Positions 8,601 through 16,430 of a stretch of DNA of 20,277 nucleotides are shown piece after piece (the first letter of the stretch is position 1; each line of letters starts with the position of its first letter). The notes beneath the pieces were generated by a model. The model did no database searches and had not been told where the DNA came from. It was given only the letters and a program-made list of their open reading frames with translations. Origin of the DNA: a virus; IMG/VR virus record IMGVR_UViG_3300020469_000335, positions 1-20,277 of that record; one strand, 5' to 3'. A program made the translations under genes and the position numbers.

Positions 8601-10407
8601 AAGACCAGGTAATATCAAAGTGATGTCCAATCATATCTACGAATAAAACATATTCTTTGTTTAACGGGTCCTCTACAATTGATGCTGGTACTACTTTTGT
8701 TAATCTAGCATCGTTCATTGCGTCGTGAATACTTGCTGAATCTATTAACCCATTATAATGTGCTATACCTTGCGATGAGGTAACACTATAATTTACATTT
8801 GGGTATGTGCTTGATTTAGGCCAAGGTTCTAATGGAGTTGCAGATGATGTATAATGAGTGTATAATGAACCTGTAGATTCGGTGTACATCCAACGTTCCC
8901 AACCATCAAATCCACTTACTACCGCATCACGTCTACTAATTGATTGTGATATATTTGTTAATGCTTCAGAACCACTTACAGATTCTAACGTTTTAACTCT
9001 AGCATCAAATGATTCTATTAACTCTAATTTATATTTTAAATTATTTACTCTCTCTACTGCTGAAGAGTATTTAACGAATGAACCAAAAGATGTGAAATCT
9101 AAATTTAATTTTACACCACCAAATGAACCACTAATATACTTATCAATAATTTGTTGTGATGTTGATAAGTTTGTATCTAATAAATCATTCCAACTTTTTA
9201 AATCAGTACCTTGGGATTTTCCATAGTTACCCATATCGATTTTAAAGTTAGGTGGTGAAAAGTTTGCCTGCTCTTCAGGTTTTTCGATATTATAAAGTAA
9301 TATTCTTTCTATGTAAGAATCTCTAATTACTTCTTCAATCATTATTTGTTTCCCTGATAACCCATCTTCTAATGGTTTATATAACTTTACAACTACAGTT
9401 TTAAGTTGTGTTGAATCATAGTTTGGGTCATAATATCTAATTTTAGCAGAACGTGGTATGCTAGACCAAGTCGTACCCGCTCTGGGCGGTCCACTAAAAT
9501 ATTGAGACTCTTTTGGAATTGATATTGGATATACTTTCTCTTCCGGTCTACCATCGTAATCATCATCGTAGTAGTAATCTACATCTTCAGTTCCCTCAAT
9601 TTTTATTAACTCATAGCGAGGATTTCCGTTTTCATCGAATGTTATTTCAGCTTTTGCAAATCTACCAGTTGTTTTGTGAATGGTTGCAGGTGGGTCAAAA
9701 TCATTTTGTTGGGGAGCATTATAAAATTCTATCCAAAAATTATTTTCTGCTTCTTGTTCTGATGGTGCAAAGAATGTTGGTAACTCTGAATGTGTATCTG
9801 TTGGAAATGGGATACTTCCTGTCTGTATTCCTATTCTTGGATTGTTTTCAAAACTTACAGCCGTAACTACTGCAAGTTCATTACCACCAAAATTTAAAAC
9901 TAAATTTGGTTGTAAAAAATTTTGTCCATTATTAGGGTCAGCGACTGGGTTATCAATAAAAGTTTTTAGTTGAGTTAAATTATGATTAGGATTTACAAAC
10001 TCTAATTCTAATTCTGTATTATCTGAATTAGTATTTATAACCCTCATATGACTTGTAAGAGGTTTTGTAAAATTGTAAACAATACTATAATAACCTGTAT
10101 CCAATGCGGTACTTCTGATTTGCATTTCAGGTCTTAACAATATATTTGTTTCAAGCGGGTCATCACCTTGATTTAATTCATATTGAATCATACCAGTCAA
10201 CGATTCAACTAATTTATCAGCTGAGTACATGTGTGCTTCTGTTTTACAGAATGTATCATAATCAGATGGTTGTAGATTTACTTTTGTAAAAGTTGCCCCA
10301 TCGTTTATTAAGTTGTTAACATCTTCTAAGGAATATACTTGCGCACTATCTACAGGAACCTTTGAGGTAGTTAAAATATCTTTATTTTGAAATCTATTTA
10401 TTGCCAT
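5605..10407 (-). CDS. Giant baseplate/tail protein with tail-protein-I-like, LamG-like and cupredoxin-like modules
   Basis: A 1600-aa protein, the largest in the window. Residues about 560-720 resemble phage tail protein I regions, including EVWRRIVNNIPYLLKTKGSA followed by VKALIATYGIPQTFLSI. Residues about 730-1060 look like a LamG/concanavalin-like fold (SGSIQEIRYWAEPL near its end). Within it, about 757-880, is a cupredoxin-like module with His816, Cys861, His864 and Met867, ending KYYCSSHSGMGGNITI. Residues 1313-1346 are two 17-residue repeats. The last 70 residues form a charged helix (RRELREFRRKIEKMIEIEDA). Position downstream of gp6 and size suggest a wedge or peripheral baseplate role such as T4 gp7, but I see no direct gp7 similarity. 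AAAGGT precedes the ATG. Structural role fairly sure; copper binding inferred from ligands. Confidence 0.8.
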   Translation of the reverse strand: MAINRFQNKDILTTSKVPVDSAQVYSLEDVNNLINDGATFTKVNLQPSDYDTFCKTEAHMYSADKLVESLTGMIQYELNQGDDPLETNILLRPEMQIRSTALDTGYYSIVYNFTKPLTSHMRVINTNSDNTELELEFVNPNHNLTQLKTFIDNPVADPNNGQNFLQPNLVLNFGGNELAVVTAVSFENNPRIGIQTGSIPFPTDTHSELPTFFAPSEQEAENNFWIEFYNAPQQNDFDPPATIHKTTGRFAKAEITFDENGNPRYELIKIEGTEDVDYYYDDDYDGRPEEKVYPISIPKESQYFSGPPRAGTTWSSIPRSAKIRYYDPNYDSTQLKTVVVKLYKPLEDGLSGKQIMIEEVIRDSYIERILLYNIEKPEEQANFSPPNFKIDMGNYGKSQGTDLKSWNDLLDTNLSTSQQIIDKYISGSFGGVKLNLDFTSFGSFVKYSSAVERVNNLKYKLELIESFDARVKTLESVSGSEALTNISQSISRRDAVVSGFDGWERWMYTESTGSLYTHYTSSATPLEPWPKSSTYPNVNYSVTSSQGIAHYNGLIDSASIHDAMNDARLTKVVPASIVEDPLNKEYVLFVDMIGHHFDITWSYIHALTSINEREEHPYDGMPNELLYDVAKSMGWKLTHGKDTSNLWEFGLGTDKFGNVPNSGSLPSKSHEDINNEVWRRIVNNIPYLLKTKGSARAVKALIATYGIPQTFLSIREYGGPVIEHDVRPYWEHDRFVYHLRMDKDNYITVPWDKVADINPVTYEINTNTPGNGSTITKVVKVVDGVFEIDEVKQPTLTLLAGNTYKFDVSDSSNGSHPFRFQKASDNSSYTTGVTVTGTQGQANSTVQIVVSNATPTLKYYCSSHSGMGGNITINVGGPNPIDVIELQVAQNLNRHTGVIRKGSDFGVLFESTYPTDFYSKKGNIHFYLSGSSGYKSASIAVPNLFDSNMGTLLIERETSGNDITKDTVYKLQYRRNRKDRIQVSKSASISINGSTESSYNAAWTGSGVVEFGNSFGTISGAPTLWGSAQPMSGSIQEIRYWAEPLKDIVIDEHTLSRESYHGNSVTSSYFDLKFRFIPDSNLKTISNPDSHLSQHPNQQITGSVNGSHLTASLFNFENDDLIGVTEEYYTKVPSAGANNILNNKVRTEANPLTGILNPENKMEKSQYDSAPVDSNVVGVYLAATKMYNDDIINHTGYFDIDDYIGNPDQRSGYTEQNEELDYIRRQVFKKYSSRNLINSTIDILAKYDMSVFEQIRQTMPARVDYNSGILIEPHILERPKAKSLTKVTQTRPMYDAHIPTMERPLSASKHILETEVTNSYSLSAETEQYETEISSSYTLSSEELTLEGNPIDVSTLLVISSQKDDVEDVGNPQIKDMYAPSQYKYVIPVYKSGADVGYGLNWNTGSNGSWNYNPIATTIVENKAAQYAKITKLFYSSALSASLGLPNSSSLEPAQVGTDELPLSVENLRFLGCKATSDSLTTNSPDTPDGKPVIEIFKADPNVLLYTSETAAEGNLDVDTATGLDVLDIKDLVVDDDIYWKRLQEYRRELREFRRKIEKMIEIEDARADEFDLRYKKELQLREAEMFRRKEFDIKNGSPF
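6370..6471 (-). repeat. In-frame tandem repeat of 17 residues inside the 1600-aa protein
   Basis: Two adjacent 17-residue units, ETEVTNSYSLSAETEQY (1313-1329) and ETEISSSYTLSSEELTL (1330-1346). Nine of the 17 positions are identical (ETE, S, Y, LS, E and another shared S position), with further conservative changes. The DNA still shows related blocks (both start from TTCAGTTTC on the plus strand), so this is a diverged local duplication. It lies in a linker-like region before the C-terminal helix. Confidence 0.6.
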
Positions 10408-10415
10408 AATTACCT

Positions 10416-11489
10416 TTAACTATCCGATGTTTCTGCAGCATCTCGCGCTACATCATTAACAACACCTTGTACACCACCAACAAAGGAATTAGTACCTGAG
10501 TTATTATTTGCTGGGTAGAATATTACTGGGTCTGAAGGTAATGGACAATTAACCTCAAATACACACTTATCACCCATAATGTAAACACCATCATTAGCCG
10601 AACCAAAGTTAGATGTTATTTGATACAAATCATTTATTTGTAATGCCGAATTAGGAATTGTTAACTCTAAAACATGCATAGGATAAAATGGTTGGTCTGA
10701 ACCAAGTACTGTGCTACCCTCTGTTTTTACACGCTTTCTATTTTCTTCATTAGTTCTTCCAGCTCTCTTTCTCATAATAGCTGCATATGCTCCTACAGGT
10801 GAACCACCACTATGCCCTATTCTAAAACTAACTACTGCTCTAATGAAAAGGTCTCTTCCTGAAGCTTTTAATTCTTCAGTAACTCTATACCCATATTGGT
10901 CTAAGTCGGGTCCGAACATTTTTTTATCCCAAGCAAGTTCTTTATGTCCTTTAAATGTAATATAACCATCGGTTGCACTTCTAACGCCATCGTTATGATA
11001 ACTTATACCACCAAAGTGAGTATTACCAAAATCTCTTTGGCTATTTGAAATTTCAGATGTGTTTATATATCTGTAAGAAGGTGCGTTTGGTGTTAATTCA
11101 TATCTTGCACTAAATTCATCTTTAGGTTCTTCTTCTTCTGAACCTCTTACTGACCTTAAAGATTGGTTTTGTGCTTTATAAATCTTCGCTTCATCTAATC
11201 TGTTTTGTTCAATTATTTGACTTTCAAATTCAACAGGCGTTATGATTAATTCGTTTGATAGTTGTGGAATAGTACGTTCATATTGTACTTTATTAAACAT
11301 ACCAATTGAACCTGGTATTCTTTTAAATCCAAACTCATCTAACCCATTTGCTATATCTTTTTCAGATAGTGGATAAGACACAATTTGATTTGAACTATTA
11401 CGTCTTATTTTACGATAGTTTTCAGATTCATTTTGAACTGTTATGTTCAACTGATTTGCGCTATTACTTGGTGAATTATCTGCTGCCAT
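10416..11489 (-). CDS. Unassigned baseplate-region structural protein
   Basis: A 357-aa protein between the DNRLRE-like and the 1600-aa proteins, overlapping the former by one base (TAATG), which suggests translational coupling. The first 30 residues are polar and Asn/Ser-rich; residues 40-110 look helical; an acidic patch (GSEEEEPKDE) sits near 117-126; the rest looks beta-rich, with FGGISYHNDGVRSATDGYI and FIRAVVSFRIGHSGGS. No enzyme motif, signal peptide or membrane segment is seen. Its length is close to T4 gp8 (334 aa) and its position fits a wedge component, but I see no residue pattern that supports a gp8 call, so it is left unnamed. Confidence 0.7.
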   Translation of the reverse strand: MAADNSPSNSANQLNITVQNESENYRKIRRNSSNQIVSYPLSEKDIANGLDEFGFKRIPGSIGMFNKVQYERTIPQLSNELIITPVEFESQIIEQNRLDEAKIYKAQNQSLRSVRGSEEEEPKDEFSARYELTPNAPSYRYINTSEISNSQRDFGNTHFGGISYHNDGVRSATDGYITFKGHKELAWDKKMFGPDLDQYGYRVTEELKASGRDLFIRAVVSFRIGHSGGSPVGAYAAIMRKRAGRTNEENRKRVKTEGSTVLGSDQPFYPMHVLELTIPNSALQINDLYQITSNFGSANDGVYIMGDKCVFEVNCPLPSDPVIFYPANNNSGTNSFVGGVQGVVNDVARDAAETSDS

Positions 11490-13513
11490 TATCTAACCAC
11501 TTTAAATATAAACCCATCGAAATATTGTTGATTACCAGTTCGGTCAACTCTAAATTCGAATTGATAAAATCTTTCAGGTTGTAATGTATTAAATCTAAAA
11601 TCAAAGAAGTTTCCATTTGAATCACAACTAACCTTTGTATAAGTTGTATCGAATGGAATCAACACTAAATTTGTTTCTACATCTCTAACCTGGTAATAAG
11701 TAGTTGTGGGTAGATATTTAATTTGGTTATATGGTGCTGAGTTCGTAAAACTTCTTTGAGGATATGTTTCTCTACCAACAACTCTCAATTTAGCTCTTGA
11801 TAATTCTTTATATTCGGTTTTGAGATTCTTCATATATAATGTAATATCATCAGCCGTTAGTTCTGTAAGTGAACCTGTTGCGAATGATGAATCATCCCAC
11901 TTAGCTTCTAATGTAGGAACATATATCGTATGAGTATCATTTGAGAAGAACTTTGATGAACCATATTTAGTAGAACCACTTTCTTCTAAAACAGGTCTTT
12001 TAATAAGGAATCCATCATTAGGTCTACTCCCACCTAACATATCTTGTACATATGCAGTAACATCTACATTTAAGTCTGATGTTGATTTTGTAAATGATTG
12101 AGAATATTTATCACCATGTAGTGATGATGTGTACCAAGTTGCTCCACCTGAATTTTTAATGAAACCGGCTTCACTTATCTCTGGCGAATCCAATGAACCT
12201 GAATACTCTATTTTAAAATCATCTATAGAACCACTTTTTGGTGAGCTTGATGTATTATAGTATGTATATGCGAATATATAATCACCATTTACTGCTGGTG
12301 TAAATGATATTGATTGTGTTGCGTTAGCAGTATATGATGATGTAAGGTTTGTTATACCTGTTCTTAATGGTAATCCATTATTATCATATATTAAGAAATC
12401 TATCTTATCAAAATTACCTGGTGTAATTGATGCTGATACTGAGTATTGTAATCCGGCTTGCAGATTTACTGAGTATTGTGCATCTGCTCCGCCATCATCA
12501 GCGTATAAATTTAATTTAGATTCGGATGCGAACATTCTAACACTATTAGTTAAAGAATCATTTACTCTATTTCTTAATTTGAAGTTACCTTCATTTTGAG
12601 TAAAGGTTTCCCATACTATTAGGTTACCTTCTTTTTGATAAACATATACTTCATCAAATGTACCTGTTGTTGAAGTACCATCACCACTCCCATCAAAGAA
12701 TGTAAATCTTAATTCATGCTCCCCAGTTACTGTAGCACCCAAATCAAATGATTGAGTAGATGATGCTGTTATAGCACCTACCATACCTTCGTAATCACCT
12801 TGATTCTTTAAAACCCCATTAGGGTCTTTAATTCTAAATGTAACATCATCAAATGAGTTAGGGTCTATTTGAAATTGAACACCATATGTAATCCCAGTTT
12901 GTAGATATGCTGGGAACACTAACGTAGTTCCAGCAAAGTTTGATGCTGATATAACTAATTGTTCGTTAACAAGGGATGTGAATGGTGCGTTACCATTAAA
13001 GTCATTAATAGATTCTGTTAGAAATGCCGAACCACTTCCATCTGCAAATGATTCGTATAATACAACACCACTCTTTGGAGTTGTTTCAATATCTTTACCA
13101 TTAAGTATAGCTACAGAACCTACACCCCATAAATTATCTGTATTTCTTCTTTCCCAACTACAACCATTTGTGATATTCGGAGAATTGTTATACTGACCCA
13201 TGCCTTCAGACCAACTCTGTGAAACGGGATATACTTCTAATGTATATTCAGATTGTACTTCACTAGAATCAATTGATGTTAAGTTTAGTTGATACTTAGA
13301 AGAAGTTGGTATATCACCTGCCACAATTGATTGTGATATATCTGCTAAATCAAATTGTGTAAGTATTCTACTGTTACCAGTCAATACAGTATTTGAATCT
13401 TCATCGAAGAACTTGGTAACTTCCAACACTTCATCTAAACCTGTGTTTTGAGCTTTACGAGTATTTAACTCATAAATTGTAGTATCTTTTTGTCCGTATA
13501 TTCTATAAATCAT
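11489..13513 (-). CDS. DNRLRE-like structural protein carrying two inserted jelly-roll modules
   Basis: A 674-aa protein directly downstream of gp6. The N-terminus (KDTTIYE, SRILTQFDLADI, YPVSQSWSEG, NGCSWERRNTDNLW) and residues about 455-540 (GGATWYTS, VDVTAYVQDMLGG, NDGFLIKRPVLEES, FFSNDTHTIYVPTLEAKWDD) together follow the order of a DNRLRE-type beta-sandwich. Between them, about 150-295 and 296-440, lie two similar modules with the same order of elements: an opening VVLYESF or LIVWETF, then LQTGITYGVQFQI or LQAGLQYSVSASI, then FDEVYVYQ or IDDFKIEY. These look like carbohydrate-binding jelly-rolls of the CBM_4_9 kind. The rest (about 560-674) is unassigned. A peripheral baseplate or fibre role is inferred. 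GAGGATAT is a good ribosome site before the ATG. Confidence 0.75.
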   Translation of the reverse strand: MIYRIYGQKDTTIYELNTRKAQNTGLDEVLEVTKFFDEDSNTVLTGNSRILTQFDLADISQSIVAGDIPTSSKYQLNLTSIDSSEVQSEYTLEVYPVSQSWSEGMGQYNNSPNITNGCSWERRNTDNLWGVGSVAILNGKDIETTPKSGVVLYESFADGSGSAFLTESINDFNGNAPFTSLVNEQLVISASNFAGTTLVFPAYLQTGITYGVQFQIDPNSFDDVTFRIKDPNGVLKNQGDYEGMVGAITASSTQSFDLGATVTGEHELRFTFFDGSGDGTSTTGTFDEVYVYQKEGNLIVWETFTQNEGNFKLRNRVNDSLTNSVRMFASESKLNLYADDGGADAQYSVNLQAGLQYSVSASITPGNFDKIDFLIYDNNGLPLRTGITNLTSSYTANATQSISFTPAVNGDYIFAYTYYNTSSSPKSGSIDDFKIEYSGSLDSPEISEAGFIKNSGGATWYTSSLHGDKYSQSFTKSTSDLNVDVTAYVQDMLGGSRPNDGFLIKRPVLEESGSTKYGSSKFFSNDTHTIYVPTLEAKWDDSSFATGSLTELTADDITLYMKNLKTEYKELSRAKLRVVGRETYPQRSFTNSAPYNQIKYLPTTTYYQVRDVETNLVLIPFDTTYTKVSCDSNGNFFDFRFNTLQPERFYQFEFRVDRTGNQQYFDGFIFKVVR

Positions 13514-13526
13514 ACTATATCCTCGT

Positions 13527-15467
13527 TTAGAATTGTTGTGTTACAACCTGTCCTCTAATATCTTGATTAGGAAACTTCACTTCAAATATAGATGGGTCTT
13601 TAGGTGGATATATAATACCACCCTTAGTCGCATTTAATATACTATATTTGTTTGATGAATAGTTTCCGTTAAATTTGTTTACTATCTGTAATCCACCTTT
13701 TCCATCTCTATCAGGTCTTACTACAGTTTGTACACCATCTACCTTATCAATTTCAACATAAATTTTCGATAAATTAATTGGTTCATTAATTCTCCAATTA
13801 TCAATATCAAAATAATCCTTTAATCTATCAATAACTCTTAATAACACCTCATTAGAGTTAAATTCTGGCATAACTATGATTTCAAAGGTACATCCTATGT
13901 TTACTATATGTGCATTTTTTATGTTTACTGCATCTGTTAGTATTCTATGATAAGAAATGTAATTTTTTAAATTGTATTTAGTTGCAGCATTGAGATGTGT
14001 TAGATTCTTTGTGTTATCATACCCACAAGTATATAAATTTAATGCTAATGGATTTGGAATCTCAGTATTGATATACTGCCCATCTTGCTTAGATTGTTCT
14101 AATTGATAATCTTGAACTAAATATGCTTTTGCTACTGACCCGAATTGTGGTGGAAGAGAGTAACATCTCATTACATAATCTTCTCTAGTTACAGTTCTAT
14201 TTTGTGCAGCAAAGAATGCCATAGCATTCTGTCTAATTTCTTCTTGCGATTCTGTAGTCTTACCACCAACGGCAGCTGATTGATTTGAACAAGCTAATGA
14301 TTGTCTACAAAACGATACTACATTTCTATTTAGATTTATTTCGTTTTTAAATTCAGTATTGCTTGATATTACATCAACCAAATCATTAGCAGGAACATTA
14401 TCTATAATACCATTACCAACTAAGTAGGTAACAGTCAAAGTTGTATTTTGTGGTGCTACCCCATATGTTTTTGTATATAAGAAGTTAGATGGGTCTAATG
14501 ATGAATCTAAGTTTTGGTGTTCTGTATAAAGACCAGAACCAACATTATCAGGATTAGGAATTATTTCTTCATCTGCATTTGAAGATATACCTGCTCCAAA
14601 ACAAATTTGTAAAACTCCATCATCTTCAAACTTAGTTACATATCGTTTAGGAACTCTATTTAATTCTAATAGGTAAGGAGTATCACCACTATACTGATGT
14701 AAGTATGTTGAGTTATCTTCGTTATTATCTATTTGTTCAAATACAGTATCTTGTGCTAAATAAGGAACTCTTGTCCAAGTATCACCATCAGAATCTTTTA
14801 TACTTTTTACTCTAATTAAGTTATCTTCTTCAATTTTAATTTTATCATAAATCTTTGGTGCGGTGAATGTAAAGTCTTGTGTCTTTTCTTTACCACTTGT
14901 AGCTTTAACCTGCTTCTTTAGTAAGTAGTAAACAGGTAGATTTGTACTTTCATCAATCTGATAAACTGATACTTCAGTTGGACTAAATGATGATGAGAAT
15001 GAAAAATCAATTGATGATATTGTTGTAAATTCTACATCAGAAAAATCAGTAGAACCTATTATCATACCTTCACTTAAAACCATAGCATAATCAAAATCAG
15101 GTTTTACATCATCACCAACACCAGTTGCTGGTACTAATTGAAATACATCCATTGTTACAGATGCTGGTATAATGTTTTTTGGTTTGTATCCTAATGAGTT
15201 TACAATATTAAATAAGTTTACATTCTCTTCTGCTGTACTTAATAGAGATTCTCTTAATTGTGTATCTGTATAAAATGATAATACATCACCTACATATGAT
15301 GCCATTTCCATAAACATCATACCAGGAGATGATTCGTTAAAATCGTTAAATGTATTTGGGAAATAATTTTTAGAAAACTCAACTAAGTTTTTTCTAAATT
15401 CACCAAAATCTCTACCGATTAACGATACATCCTTTTGTACTAAATCTGATTTCTTTTTGTTTGCCAT
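13527..15467 (-). CDS. gp6: Baseplate wedge protein, gp6/baseplate J-like
   Basis: A 646-aa protein matching T4 gp6 in size (660 aa) and character. gp6 proteins form the wedge ring that clamps the hub and links the inner baseplate to the periphery. The N-terminal region has the typical SSPGMMFMEMASYVGDVLSF, followed by TQLRESLLSTAEENVNLFNI and SLGYKPK (about residues 45-100). The baseplate J-type segment near residue 400 reads TTESQEEIRQNAMAFFAAQN followed by RTVTREDYV. It lies 9 bp downstream of the gp25-like gene, the same functional pair as in many contractile tails. An AATAGGTTTAAG leader precedes the ATG. Confidence 0.9.
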   Translation of the reverse strand: MANKKKSDLVQKDVSLIGRDFGEFRKNLVEFSKNYFPNTFNDFNESSPGMMFMEMASYVGDVLSFYTDTQLRESLLSTAEENVNLFNIVNSLGYKPKNIIPASVTMDVFQLVPATGVGDDVKPDFDYAMVLSEGMIIGSTDFSDVEFTTISSIDFSFSSSFSPTEVSVYQIDESTNLPVYYLLKKQVKATSGKEKTQDFTFTAPKIYDKIKIEEDNLIRVKSIKDSDGDTWTRVPYLAQDTVFEQIDNNEDNSTYLHQYSGDTPYLLELNRVPKRYVTKFEDDGVLQICFGAGISSNADEEIIPNPDNVGSGLYTEHQNLDSSLDPSNFLYTKTYGVAPQNTTLTVTYLVGNGIIDNVPANDLVDVISSNTEFKNEINLNRNVVSFCRQSLACSNQSAAVGGKTTESQEEIRQNAMAFFAAQNRTVTREDYVMRCYSLPPQFGSVAKAYLVQDYQLEQSKQDGQYINTEIPNPLALNLYTCGYDNTKNLTHLNAATKYNLKNYISYHRILTDAVNIKNAHIVNIGCTFEIIVMPEFNSNEVLLRVIDRLKDYFDIDNWRINEPINLSKIYVEIDKVDGVQTVVRPDRDGKGGLQIVNKFNGNYSSNKYSILNATKGGIIYPPKDPSIFEVKFPNQDIRGQVVTQQF

Positions 15468-15476
15468 ATCTTAAAC

Positions 15477-15914
15477 CTATTCTATTGTACTTCCAGCTGA
15501 ATCATAAAACACTATTATTTGTTGGTTCGCACCCTGCTCTGTAACTCTAAACCTTAATTCAATTTTTACAAAATTTCTATCAGGTTCTGTTTGAACATCT
15601 ATATTGTCAATAACTATATAAGGTAACCAAAATTTGATATCTTCTGAAAGAGTATCTGAAATTCTTTCGTTCAAGTCTAAATCTATATTTTCAAAAAGCA
15701 AAGAATACACATCCGACCCGAATTCAGGTTGAAATGGTCTTTCACCTTTTCTGGTCAATAATAGATTCTTTAGATTAGATGTTGCTTGCTCTTCTGTTGT
15801 ATAACTTTGAGCAAATAATCCGTTGGGTTTACCGAATGGTAATTTGACACCAACTGCTACATCTTTTTCAAAATCTATTGGATTATAGAAAAACGTTTTT
15901 CTTTCTTTAGCCAT
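15477..15914 (-). CDS. gp25: Baseplate wedge protein, gp25/GPW-like
   Basis: A 145-aa protein of the GPW/gp25 family (T4 gp25 is 132 aa). gp25 sits at the centre of the wedge, binds gp6 and is thought to start sheath assembly. The family core is clear: NLLLTRKGERPFQPEFGSDV (about 50-69) followed by YSLLFE, then a helix-rich stretch (ISDTLSEDIKFWLPYIVID) and a strand pair (VKIELRFRV, QIIVFY). The conserved Arg-Pro and FG in the loop are present. GGGAAGATAG precedes the ATG. It is placed between the small 157-aa protein and gp6, four bases after the former. Confidence 0.92.
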   Translation of the reverse strand: MAKERKTFFYNPIDFEKDVAVGVKLPFGKPNGLFAQSYTTEEQATSNLKNLLLTRKGERPFQPEFGSDVYSLLFENIDLDLNERISDTLSEDIKFWLPYIVIDNIDVQTEPDRNFVKIELRFRVTEQGANQQIIVFYDSAGSTIE

Positions 15915-15918
15915 TTAA

Positions 15919-16392
15919 CTATCTTCCCTTTTTCTTATCAATCGCTTTCATCAATTGAGAATAATCTTTTGTTATAGCACCCACCACATTAGCCACTTCA
16001 GGATTAGATGTATCAACAGGTCTACCATCGATATCTTGCGTTGGTGCTGTTACCATAGAACCACCCTGCACAAATCCTTGCGCTTGATTGGATGTATATG
16101 GATTTGCATCTAAGTTTCTCCACTCACCACTTTGAGCTACATCATTTAACATTTCATTTAACATTTCATTCTTAACAAATGATTTTGGTTTAGATGTTTT
16201 TTTATTTTCTTCTATTGCTAAAATCTTACCCATATCAATTTCCAATGGGTCTACTTCAACCTTTTTAGATTTGATTTCTTTTATAATCGGTTTCTGAGAA
16301 TTCTTTATCTCTTTAAGCATAGGTTTTAGTTCTTCACGAACTACCTTTCTTACGATTACTTCTAATAATTGTGCTAAATCTTTTGCCTTCAT
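15919..16392 (-). CDS. Small helical protein of the baseplate operon, function unknown
   Basis: I place the start at 16392 (MKAKDLAQLLEVIV), giving 157 aa. The longer in-frame ATG at 16449 would add 19 residues (beginning MGWTSIKRKF) read through the AT-rich 17-bp element and would overlap the preceding gene by 19 bp. Residues 1-45 form a basic amphipathic helix (VIVRKVVREELKPMLKEIKN). After a Lys-rich linker comes the repeat EMLNEMLNDVAQSGEWR (76-92) and a Gly/Thr/Gln-rich loop, ending in ITKDYSQLMKAIDKKKGR. No named family is recognised. The position between hub and gp25 suggests a small baseplate or assembly factor. Confidence 0.75.
   Translation of the reverse strand: MKAKDLAQLLEVIVRKVVREELKPMLKEIKNSQKPIIKEIKSKKVEVDPLEIDMGKILAIEENKKTSKPKSFVKNEMLNEMLNDVAQSGEWRNLDANPYTSNQAQGFVQGGSMVTAPTQDIDGRPVDTSNPEVANVVGAITKDYSQLMKAIDKKKGR
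16143..16166. repeat. Perfect 12-bp tandem repeat inside the 157-aa gene
   Basis: CATTTAACATTT occurs twice in direct succession (16143-16154 and 16155-16166) and is followed by a third partial CATT. It is in frame and encodes the doubled EMLN EMLN in the protein. Perfect identity suggests a recent slippage duplication. Confidence 0.85.
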
Positions 16393-16405
16393 AATTTCTG
16401 CTTTA

Positions 16406-16422
16406 TATATAAATATTAAAAA
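16406..16422. promoter_or_regulatory. AT-rich 17-bp element, copy 2 (candidate late promoter)
   Basis: Identical over 17 bp to 4444-4460 (TATATAAATATTAAAAA on the plus strand). It lies 14 bp before the chosen start of the 157-aa gene, in a 38-bp gap. It contains TATAAATA at 16408-16415 on the plus strand, opposite to the genes. With a gp55-like sigma factor encoded nearby, a late-promoter role is possible, but orientation argues for caution. Its presence supports the shorter start of the 157-aa gene. Confidence 0.4.
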
Positions 16423-16430
16423 CTTTCTTT

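Noticed and set aside
9513-9866. Plus-strand open frame inside the 1600-aa gene
   Set aside because: It is the shadow of a strong minus-strand coding frame, with Leu/His-rich low-information sequence and no ribosome site or partner gene. The same holds for all other plus-strand frames in the window.
10032-10039. TATAAATA on the gene strand inside the 1600-aa gene
   Set aside because: It matches the T4 late octamer in the right direction but lies deep in a coding region, far from any downstream start, and such octamers arise by chance in AT-rich DNA.
10416-11489. T4 gp8 assignment for the 357-aa protein
   Set aside because: Only length and position agree; I could not match any gp8 residue pattern that I can recall.
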